DNA from: Clostridiales bacterium
GTDB lineage: Bacteria > Bacillota > Clostridia > Saccharofermentanales > Saccharofermentanaceae
DNA length: 64,000 nt
Assembly: GCA_017551865.1 (NCBI GenBank)
Contig: JAFZKB010000029.1
Span: forward strand, 62,001 to 126,000
Direction of reading: 5' to 3'
The translations under genes and the position numbers were made by a program. This document shows, one piece after another, positions 57,875 to 64,000 of this stretch. Numbering within the stretch: the first letter of the stretch is position 1; each line of letters opens with the position of its first letter. A model generated the notes under the pieces. The model had not been told where the DNA came from, searched no databases, and saw only the letters and a list, made by a program, of their open reading frames with translations.

Positions 57875-59088
57875 CCCGTTCGTTTTTTAAAGGTCTGACC
57901 CTCCGCGCGAGCGTCTGCGTGATATTGAGCCTCGGCTTTCTGATCTCGTGTCTTTTCTATACGAGAAGAGCGAATTATTCGAGGGAGCAGAAGGAGTATC
58001 AGGAGATCTACGGATCGTTGCTTCTGGCGTCCGAATACCGTCCGCTGACGACGGATGTCCTGAAAAACCACGAAGATGTAAAAGCTGTCTTCTCCGCCTA
58101 CGATGAGACCGGCCGTCTGATCGGGTATATCGTCGATGTCGCGACACAGACAGCTGCGGGATATATCCATACACAGATGAGCATCAGTGAAAACGGTGAA
58201 AACCTCCTGAATATCCGTGTTGTGGAAACCGAGGAAGGTGGTCCTTCCTATACGGAAGAGGAGATGGAGCTTCTTCGTTCCCAGATCGAGGGCAAGCGTA
58301 TCCCAATCGCGATCGAGCAGGATCTGCCTTCGGATGTTCCGTATCAGGTCGATTATGACCCGCTTCTGGGCCTTCACGACGGAGTCTATTATGCCCAGGC
58401 GGAAAAAGCCGCGTCCGACGGATATCTCGACTACTGCGAGATCGAGGTCAGCGGCGGCAGGATCGTCCGTGTGACATGGGATGGGGTCAATGAACAGACG
58501 AAGAAGACCCGTTCCGAGGATTCGATCAGCGGGGAGTATAAGATCAGCGGCAATATCTGGGCTGAGCAGGCATACCGCCTCGGAAATCATCTGGTCCTTG
58601 TGCAGGATCCGGTGAAGCTCGCGATGAAATCCGATGGAAAAACGGAGATCATCGAGGGTGTAACGATCGATATCTCGACATTTGTACAGCTGGTCAACAA
58701 GTGTATCGCGAACTCCCGAGCCTCCATCACGAAGTCCATGTCTCTCAATGAGCAGAAATCTTCAGATGATCCGGGCGGGGAAGATACGAAAGAAACGGAG
58801 AATACACCGACGCCGATGCCTTCGGATTCGAATACGTCGGAGACGGAAACAGTCCCGGCCGAGACTACGCGCGCTCCTTCTGAGATCGGCGTTATCGGTG
58901 GTGAGGACGGTGTTGTATCCGGTGATTCCGGCAACATCCTTTCGGAGAGTGTGGATGGCATCCCGCTTAGCGAGATCCGTGCCTATATCGACGGGATCCC
59001 GGACGATCCGACTCGAAGCGCGGCGCTGCTTTCGACCGTCAATTCGGCATATAAGTTTATTCGAGAATATTTGAACTGGGTAGGATGA
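57871..59088 (+). CDS. rnfG: RnfG-like protein with altered FMN-binding region
   Basis: A 405-residue protein, about twice the usual RnfG length. An N-terminal TM helix (12-31) is followed by an RnfG-like segment (VKAVFSAYDETGRLIGYIV, then VETEEG where RnfG has HETPG). Residues about 165-290 look like the separate FMN-binding-type domain of clostridial secreted proteins (LHDGVYYAQAEKA, IVRVTWDGVNE, EGVTIDIS). A Thr/Ser/Glu linker follows, then a C-terminal helix (TRSAALLSTVNSAYKF) that resembles the one after the RnfG flavin site, but the S-G-A-T motif itself is absent. Being membrane-anchored and outside, it probably no longer carries covalent FMN. Confidence 0.75.
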   Translation: MTRSFFKGLTLRASVCVILSLGFLISCLFYTRRANYSREQKEYQEIYGSLLLASEYRPLTTDVLKNHEDVKAVFSAYDETGRLIGYIVDVATQTAAGYIHTQMSISENGENLLNIRVVETEEGGPSYTEEEMELLRSQIEGKRIPIAIEQDLPSDVPYQVDYDPLLGLHDGVYYAQAEKAASDGYLDYCEIEVSGGRIVRVTWDGVNEQTKKTRSEDSISGEYKISGNIWAEQAYRLGNHLVLVQDPVKLAMKSDGKTEIIEGVTIDISTFVQLVNKCIANSRASITKSMSLNEQKSSDDPGGEDTKETENTPTPMPSDSNTSETETVPAETTRAPSEIGVIGGEDGVVSGDSGNILSESVDGIPLSEIRAYIDGIPDDPTRSAALLSTVNSAYKFIREYLNWVG

Positions 59089-59089
59089 T

Positions 59090-60217
59090 ATGAAAGAAAG
59101 TAACAGTATCTCTTTAAAACAATACCGCATCCTGCTGTCGTTCTCGCTTCTTTTGATCTTTACAACGAGTACGGTGCCGGCATTTCTGATCGCCCTGGTC
59201 CAGACGATCCTGTTCTGCCTTCTTAACCTTCTTGTGTTTGAAAAGATCCGTAACAAGAGGATCTGCTGGGGCATTTTCCTTTCCATCTCAGTCCTTTTCG
59301 GGGAAGGATTCTTCTTCCTTTCGGAATACCTGCCGGAGTCCTTTTCGAGCAGCGTATTCTTCCTTCTTCCGGCATCGACCTTCCTGTTTTTAAGTGCACC
59401 GATGTTCCAGTACATCACAGACGAGAGAAAACTGACCTTCGGGGATATCGGAAAAGGACTTTTCTTCTTCGTGCCTGCGGGGCTGGTCATCTCATTGATC
59501 CGCGAAGCATTCGGAAATGCTTCCGTCTGCGGCACACACATAGAAGCGTTGAAAAAACTGAATCTTCGGTTCTTCGGACACACCGCCGGATCGGCGCTGA
59601 TGGTACTTTGTGTGCTGATCCTTCTCGTTATGTATAAAAACAGCGAGACAGAGAAGGACTGGGTCCTTGATACTTCCGAAAAAAAGAACCGGATCTATCA
59701 GCCGATCTCCGCATCCGGGGAAAAGAAATTCGTGACGCTCTGCCTCGGCATGCTGATTTACGATCTTCTTTTCGGCGGGATCGGAGTGGCGATCCTTCTG
59801 AATACACCGCAGTCGCTGCAGAAGCCGGCGCACATCGTTCTTCTCTCTTCGGTGACTTCGCTGATCCTTCTGACACTGATCGTCAAGTTCTTCCATCTTT
59901 CGGAAATAATGGATACGCATTTTTATATCCCGCTTCTTAGCGTGATTACCACGTCCATTCCCATGATCTTTTATACCCAGTATCTGAGCCTTCCGTCGAA
60001 GACAGATTCACCGGTCCGGATCATCTGGTGGATCGCCCTGATGGTGGGCGTATGGCTCTTCACCGCCGCTGTAGTCGCCTACGCAAGATCGATCAACGGA
60101 AGGCTTCTTTTCGGAAAGCAGCCGAAGTGCCTCGAGGGGATCCCCTTGATCGTTCTTCACGTACTTCTTGCGATGGTGGTATTTATGCCGTGGACGCAGG
60201 TCATGGCCAATCTTTGA
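59090..60217 (+). CDS. RnfE-RnfA-like fusion protein lacking iron-sulfur cysteines
   Basis: This 375-residue protein, 1 bp after rnfG, contains about twelve TM helices in two halves. The first (1-~185) reads like RnfE: GDIGKGLFFFVPAGLVISLIREAFG corresponds to the GLGMGLGF ... IREILG segment. The second (~200-375) ends like RnfA: KCLEGIPLIVLHVLLAMVVFMPW corresponds to PFRGTPIALITAGLMALAFMGF. (Long runs are given by position: first at residues about 118-142, second about 347-369.) In RnfA and RnfE two Cys each bind the membrane [2Fe-2S] cluster; the matching segments here (LLSFSLLLIFTTS, LPASTFLFLSAP, IGVAILLNT, IPLLSVITTSIPM) have none. The assignment is by pattern and gene order, so it is moderately sure. 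Confidence 0.65.
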   Translation: MKESNSISLKQYRILLSFSLLLIFTTSTVPAFLIALVQTILFCLLNLLVFEKIRNKRICWGIFLSISVLFGEGFFFLSEYLPESFSSSVFFLLPASTFLFLSAPMFQYITDERKLTFGDIGKGLFFFVPAGLVISLIREAFGNASVCGTHIEALKKLNLRFFGHTAGSALMVLCVLILLVMYKNSETEKDWVLDTSEKKNRIYQPISASGEKKFVTLCLGMLIYDLLFGGIGVAILLNTPQSLQKPAHIVLLSSVTSLILLTLIVKFFHLSEIMDTHFYIPLLSVITTSIPMIFYTQYLSLPSKTDSPVRIIWWIALMVGVWLFTAAVVAYARSINGRLLFGKQPKCLEGIPLIVLHVLLAMVVFMPWTQVMANL

Positions 60218-60239
60218 GGAGAAAAAAGGAGAGAAATAT

Positions 60240-61457
60240 ATGCATATCGTGATCACATGCCTTTTCGGTCTGGAACACTTCTGTGTGGAGGATCTTGAAA
60301 ATATCGGTTACTCGAAGGAGCAGATGAAGGTCACCGATGGACAGATCCTTCTTAAGACCACTCCGCAGAAGATGGCGGAAGATGCCGCCCGAGTCTGCCT
60401 GTGGTGCCGAAGAGGGGAACGTGTGCTCCTTTCGATCCATACCTTTCCCGCGCAGACATTCGAAGAATTCTTCGACGGTTTTTCCGGCATGCCTTGGGAT
60501 AACTTCATTCCGTCGGGATGGGCGTTCCATGTCAACGGATACTCCAGAGATTCGAAGCTTTTTGGTATCCCGGCCTGCCAGAGCCTGGCGAAAAAAGCCA
60601 TCGTCCGTTCGATCCTTTCCGCCCGCCACCTTTCGGAAGACAGCCGTCTTCCGGAGGATGAAAGAGCAGGTCTGATCAAGGTCGTGTTCGGAATTGTAAA
60701 GGATGAAGTCCGCGTCATGATCGACATTACAGGAGATGGTCTGCATAAGCGCGGCTACCGCCCGCTCATGCACGAGGCACCGATCAAGGAGACGCTCGCT
60801 TCGGGTATGGTCAGTGCGGCCAATTACCGTTTCTTCGGAGAAGAGGCACTCGTCGACCCGTTCTGCGGATCCGGCACCATCGTGATCGAGGCCGCCATGA
60901 TGGCCTTAAACATCGCGCCCGGACTGAACCGTGCTTTTTCAGGTGAAAAGATCCCGTATATCGGAAAGACCGCATATGATACCGCAAGAGAAGAAGCCAG
61001 AGATCTTCTTGATCTTTCGCCAATGGACGATATCTATTTTTACGGCTCGGATATCGACCCGAAAGCCGTAGAGACAGCGAAGAGAAATGCCCGTGCGGCA
61101 GGCGTTTACGACTTCACGAGATTTAAGGTCAGTGATTTTCGTGACCAGACTCCGGAAGCCCTTTCTTCCTGGACGCATATGAAACGCCAGCTGATCCTTT
61201 GTAATCCCCCGTACGGCGGACGTCTTCTGACCCCGGAAATGGCTAAAGAGATCTACTGCAGCATTGCTCACACCTATCTCGACCGGGCCGGATACTGCAG
61301 AAAGGGGATCCGGCTTTCGGTCATCACGCCGGACGATTCCTTCGAACGTCAGGTCATTCGAAAAGCAGATAAAAGAAGAAAGCTGTATAACGGTTCCATC
61401 CGATGCCAATTGACAAGTTATTTTAAACTTCCGCCAAAAGAAAATGAGAGACGATAG
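60240..61457 (+). CDS. THUMP-domain RNA methyltransferase (RlmL/YpsC-like)
   Basis: Start at 60240 after AAAGGAGAG; the longer frame lies inside the preceding gene. The 405-residue protein has an N-terminal THUMP-type RNA-binding part (to about 155) and a class I SAM methyltransferase domain with VDPFCGSGTIVIEAA and the N2-guanine-type catalytic motif LILCNPPYGGR. It probably methylates a guanine of 23S rRNA in the cytoplasm. It sits where rnfB might be expected and is followed by a terminator. Confidence 0.9.
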   Translation: MHIVITCLFGLEHFCVEDLENIGYSKEQMKVTDGQILLKTTPQKMAEDAARVCLWCRRGERVLLSIHTFPAQTFEEFFDGFSGMPWDNFIPSGWAFHVNGYSRDSKLFGIPACQSLAKKAIVRSILSARHLSEDSRLPEDERAGLIKVVFGIVKDEVRVMIDITGDGLHKRGYRPLMHEAPIKETLASGMVSAANYRFFGEEALVDPFCGSGTIVIEAAMMALNIAPGLNRAFSGEKIPYIGKTAYDTAREEARDLLDLSPMDDIYFYGSDIDPKAVETAKRNARAAGVYDFTRFKVSDFRDQTPEALSSWTHMKRQLILCNPPYGGRLLTPEMAKEIYCSIAHTYLDRAGYCRKGIRLSVITPDDSFERQVIRKADKRRKLYNGSIRCQLTSYFKLPPKENERR

Positions 61458-61499
61458 TCCACCGCTCAAGGACAGATAAATTGTCAAATCAGAAAAAAG

Positions 61500-61538
61500 A
61501 ATGTCGCGAAAGCCCTGAAATCGCGACATTTTTCTTTT
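61500..61538 (+). terminator. Terminator after the RNA methyltransferase gene
   Basis: A perfect 10-bp stem (AATGTCGCGA / TCGCGACATT, 61500-61509 with 61521-61530), 11-base loop and TTTCTTTT tail. Confidence 0.93.
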
Positions 61539-61640
61539 CGAAAAAACTTCGGCGTTTTTTCGAAAAACCCTTGACAAAAAATTCGCCACGCAATTTCAAG
61601 GGTTTGAGAGGGGTGTATTCCGCAAACGCTTGTCTTTGAG

Positions 61641-61728
61641 TTATCCACAGACTTTTCCACTTTTTCCACAGGTTTTTTCTTCCGAAGAATGGAAAAACTG
61701 TGGAAAACTTTTTGCTTTCTGTGGATGA
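61641..61728. promoter_or_regulatory. Symmetric cluster of five DnaA boxes
   Basis: The boxes are TTATCCACA (61641-61649, perfect consensus), TTTTCCACT (61653-61661) and TTTTCCACA (61662-61670) on the + strand, and TTTTCCACA (61699-61707) and TCATCCACA (61720-61728) on the - strand. The outer pair and the inner TTTTCCACA pair are both centred on 61684.5, around the near-palindrome TTCTTCCGAAGAA. It lies in the 409-bp gene-free gap between a terminator and proA. It may be a DnaA-binding regulatory or titration site; a replication origin is possible but not supported by gene orientation. Confidence 0.7.
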
Positions 61729-61815
61729 TCTTTTACCTTCAAATGCTTTCGTTTCCTTTCACATCCGAAAGTAAAAAAAGAGTGAAGATTCCCGTTCAAA
61801 AAAGAGGTTATCTGC

Positions 61816-61821
61816 TATAAT
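61816..61821 (+). promoter_or_regulatory. -10 element before proA
   Basis: TATAAT at 61816-61821, 45 bases before the proA start. TTCAAA at 61795 would be a poor -35 with a 15-bp spacer, so the promoter may need an activator such as DnaA bound upstream; that is an inference. Confidence 0.45.
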
Positions 61822-61866
61822 AGAGAGAAAAGATTTAATAGTGTATAAGGAGCTCTAAGAAACATC

Positions 61867-63147
61867 ATGACAGATTTCGAGACACGCGCAAAGGACGCGA
61901 AACAGGCCTCATTCAGTATGGCGGTCCTGCCCACGGAAGTGAAGGATAAGGCGCTCCTGGCCATTGCGGATGCACTTACTGCCAATAAAGAGGCGATCTT
62001 CTCCGCAAATGCGCAGGATATGGAAAACGCGAAGAACACGGATCTGCCGATGCCGCTTCAGAAGAGACTTCTTTTCGATGAACATAAACTCTCCGATGTC
62101 GTAGAGGGCCTGAAGAGTCTGACTAAGCTTTCCGATCCTGTGGGAAAAGAACTGTTAAAGACCGAGCTTGACGATGATCTCGTCCTGACCCGCGTCTCCT
62201 GTCCGATCGGTGTGCTCGGCATTATCTTCGAGTCCCGCCCGGATGCGCTCGTGCAGATCGCATCGCTTGCACTGAAGTCCGGTAACGCCTGCTGCCTGAA
62301 GGGCGGAAGTGAGGCATTAAACAGTAACCGCATCCTTTTCGAGGTGATCGAGAAGGCGTCTATTGAAGCGGGACTTCCGAAGGGCTGGATCGTTCTTATG
62401 GAAAGCAGAACAGATGTGGCGGAGATGCTTCTTCTCGATCAGTATATCGACCTGATTATCCCGAGAGGCTCTAATTCTTTCGTACAGTACATCATGCAGC
62501 ATTCGTCCATCCCGGTCATGGGACATGCGGACGGTGTGTGCCACTTATATATCCACGAGAAGGCCGACGAGGCCATGGCGCTTTCCATCGCTGTCGACAG
62601 CAAGACGCAGTATGTGGCGGTATGTAATGCCTGCGAGACGATCCTCGTAGATGAGTCCATCGCGAAGGATTTCCTGCCGAAGCTTGCAAAGGCACTTTCC
62701 GAGAAGAATGTCACGATCTACGGATGTGAGAAGACGAAGGCGATCCTGCCGGAGGTACAGGATGTCGAAGAATGGCATCACGAATATCTCGACTATAAGG
62801 TCTCCATTAAAGTCGTTTCGGGTCTGGATGAAGCTATCGACCACATCAACCGTTTCGGATCGGGCCACACAGAGTCCATCGTGACGACGGATCGTGCGGT
62901 CGCCGAAGAGTTCATGGATCGTGTCGCTTCCGGTAACGCATTCTGGAACTGCTCCACGAGATTCTCTGACGGTTTCCGCTACGGATTCGGTGCCGAGGTG
63001 GGCATCAGTACATCGAAGCTTCACGCCAGAGGTCCGGTCGGTCTGGACGGACTGGTGACATATAAGTACAAGGTCCGCGGAAACGGAAATCTCGTCGCGG
63101 ATTATGCAAGCGGCAACCGAAAATTTACACATAAGCATATTTTATGA
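61867..63147 (+). CDS. proA: Gamma-glutamyl phosphate reductase
   Basis: The 426-residue length is normal. The catalytic cysteine lies in VAVCNACETILVDE; the signature region GSGHTESIVTTD and the C-terminal GRPVGLDGL-type motif (GPVGLDGLVTYKY) are present. It reduces gamma-glutamyl phosphate to the semialdehyde in proline synthesis with NADPH. The kinase gene proB is not adjacent. AAGGAG lies 13 bases before the ATG. The rpiB gene follows after 16 bp. Confidence 0.96.
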   Translation: MTDFETRAKDAKQASFSMAVLPTEVKDKALLAIADALTANKEAIFSANAQDMENAKNTDLPMPLQKRLLFDEHKLSDVVEGLKSLTKLSDPVGKELLKTELDDDLVLTRVSCPIGVLGIIFESRPDALVQIASLALKSGNACCLKGGSEALNSNRILFEVIEKASIEAGLPKGWIVLMESRTDVAEMLLLDQYIDLIIPRGSNSFVQYIMQHSSIPVMGHADGVCHLYIHEKADEAMALSIAVDSKTQYVAVCNACETILVDESIAKDFLPKLAKALSEKNVTIYGCEKTKAILPEVQDVEEWHHEYLDYKVSIKVVSGLDEAIDHINRFGSGHTESIVTTDRAVAEEFMDRVASGNAFWNCSTRFSDGFRYGFGAEVGISTSKLHARGPVGLDGLVTYKYKVRGNGNLVADYASGNRKFTHKHIL

Positions 63148-63163
63148 AACGAGGGTTAAGAAG

Positions 63164-63616
63164 ATGGTAATTTCAATTGCATCAGATCACGCGGGATATC
63201 CGCTCCGCAAGATCGTTGTGGATCACCTTGCGAAGCAGGGCCACACGGTCATCGAGGGAGGCGCCACTGCGGCAGATGTTCCGTACAGTTACGTTCTGGC
63301 AGGACAGAAGGTATCTAAGGATGTTTTAGGAGGACAGGCAGAGCGCGGGATCGTGATCTGCGGAACCGGCATCGGCATTTCCATGGTAGCCAATAAATTC
63401 CCGGGCATCCGCTGTGCTCTCTGCACGAATGAATATATGGCGAGAATGGCCCGCCAGCATAACGACGCGAATGTGCTCTCCATGGGCGCAAGAGTGGTTG
63501 GAAGCTCTCTGGCACTGGGCATCGTCGATGCGTACATGACAGAACCGTTTGACGGCGGCCGTCACCAGACACGCGTCAACGACATGAAGGAACAAGAGAA
63601 AGAACTTTTCAAATAA
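63164..63616 (+). CDS. rpiB: Ribose-5-phosphate isomerase B family protein
   Basis: Start at 63164 after GAGGG; the longer frame overlaps proA. The 150-residue RpiB/LacAB protein shows SDHAGYPLR at the N terminus and the catalytic Cys66 in IVICGTGIGISM, with the NVLSMGARVVG helix region. It interconverts ribose 5-phosphate and ribulose 5-phosphate. It precedes upp, a common pairing in Firmicutes that links the ribose 5-phosphate/PRPP supply with pyrimidine salvage. Confidence 0.93.
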   Translation: MVISIASDHAGYPLRKIVVDHLAKQGHTVIEGGATAADVPYSYVLAGQKVSKDVLGGQAERGIVICGTGIGISMVANKFPGIRCALCTNEYMARMARQHNDANVLSMGARVVGSSLALGIVDAYMTEPFDGGRHQTRVNDMKEQEKELFK

Positions 63617-63637
63617 TATATTTTGGGAGGAACAATT

Positions 63638-64000
63638 ATGGCACAGTTTTTCTTATTTGATCATCCGCTGATCCAGCACAAGATCTCCATTCTCCGCGAC
63701 AAGGACACTTCCACAAAAGAGTTCCGTGAACTGGTCAATGAGATCTCCATGCTTATGGCGTATGAAGTTACTCGCGACTTCCCGCTGACAGAAAAGGAAA
63801 TCGAGACTCCGGTCGCAAAGACCACGGCAAAAGTACTTGCCGGTAAGAAAGTCGCACTCGTTCCGATCCTTCGTGCTGGTCTTGGCATGGTCGACGGTAT
63901 GCTTTCGATCATTCCGAATGCGAAGGTCGGTCACATCGGTCTTTACAGAGATCCGAACACATTAAAGCCTGTAGAATATTACTGCAAGCTTCCGGAGGAT
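63638..64000 (+). CDS. upp: Uracil phosphoribosyltransferase, 5' part
   Basis: The ATG at 63638 has GGGAGG 8 bases upstream. The first 121 codons ([19 protein letters not shown] onward) match Upp: [28 protein letters not shown] and HIGLYRDP. The window ends before the PRPP-binding motif. It converts uracil and PRPP to UMP in pyrimidine salvage. It is 21 bp after rpiB, so the two are co-transcribed. Confidence 0.95.
   Translation, partial: MAQFFLFDHPLIQHKISILRDKDTSTKEFRELVNEISMLMAYEVTRDFPLTEKEIETPVAKTTAKVLAGKKVALVPILRAGLGMVDGMLSIIPNAKVGHIGLYRDPNTLKPVEYYCKLPED

Noticed and set aside
61641-61728. Calling the DnaA-box cluster the chromosomal origin
   Set aside because: Genes on both sides are on the + strand, and neither dnaA, dnaN, rnpA nor rpmH is nearby. 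The cluster is kept as a DnaA-binding site only.

Overview
The window looks like chromosomal DNA of an anaerobic Gram-positive bacterium of the class Clostridia (Bacillota). Evidence: SpoVG, the Prp protease next to an L27 that carries the Prp-cleaved N-terminal extension, AddAB instead of RecBCD, a DUF4364 protein, the TIGR03960/TIGR03936 radical-SAM pair, and consensus SigA promoters with strong AGGAGG ribosome binding sites. The DNA is moderately GC-rich and almost all genes lie on the + strand. I could not resolve family or genus. I saw no rRNA, tRNA, CRISPR array, insertion sequence or phage gene.

Layout. 1-5.4 kb: the 3' end of a nitrogenase component-1-like gene, a GNAT acetyltransferase, a two-gene unit of a short LanC-like protein and an SGNH hydrolase, a membrane protein and a lipoprotein. 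5.4-10 kb: carAB behind a perfect SigA promoter and an attenuator-like leader. 10.0-10.4 kb: a gene-free stretch holding seven 33-bp palindromes spaced by about one, two or three helical turns, between two converging terminators. 10.6-19.6 kb: a lipoprotein, spoVG, murC with a membrane partner, a LacI-family regulator, then rplU-prp-rpmA and obg. 19.7-35.8 kb: accessory surface and signalling region with an HD-GYP protein, a possible 28-aa peptide gene, two LRR-FN3 and two DUF6273-FN3 secreted proteins sharing one C-terminal module, an FtsX-type ABC exporter divergent from a two-component system, a zinc-ribbon protein and an HD hydrolase. 36-41 kb: DUF4364 protein, pgi, and the radical-SAM pair. 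41-45.7 kb: lipid block of MarR regulator, acyl carrier protein, lipid kinase, PlsC and an AMP-forming acyl ligase. 45.7-53.5 kb: addB, addA, tadA. 53.6-55.5 kb: zinc-ribbon membrane protein and rpoD. 55.6-60.2 kb: an Rnf-derived membrane complex. 60.2-64 kb: rRNA-type methyltransferase, a symmetric DnaA-box cluster, proA, rpiB and the 5' part of upp.

The two strongest unusual signals are these. First, the rnfC-rnfD-rnfG-like cluster ends in one 375-residue protein that reads as RnfE fused to RnfA. It lacks the cysteines that normally hold the membrane [2Fe-2S] cluster, the D and G subunits lack the usual flavinylation motif, and rnfB is absent from its usual place. Second, the helically phased palindrome array at 10026-10386 sits where neither flanking gene should transcribe it, so a DNA-level role is more likely than an RNA one. 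The symmetric DnaA-box cluster at 61641-61728 is a third.
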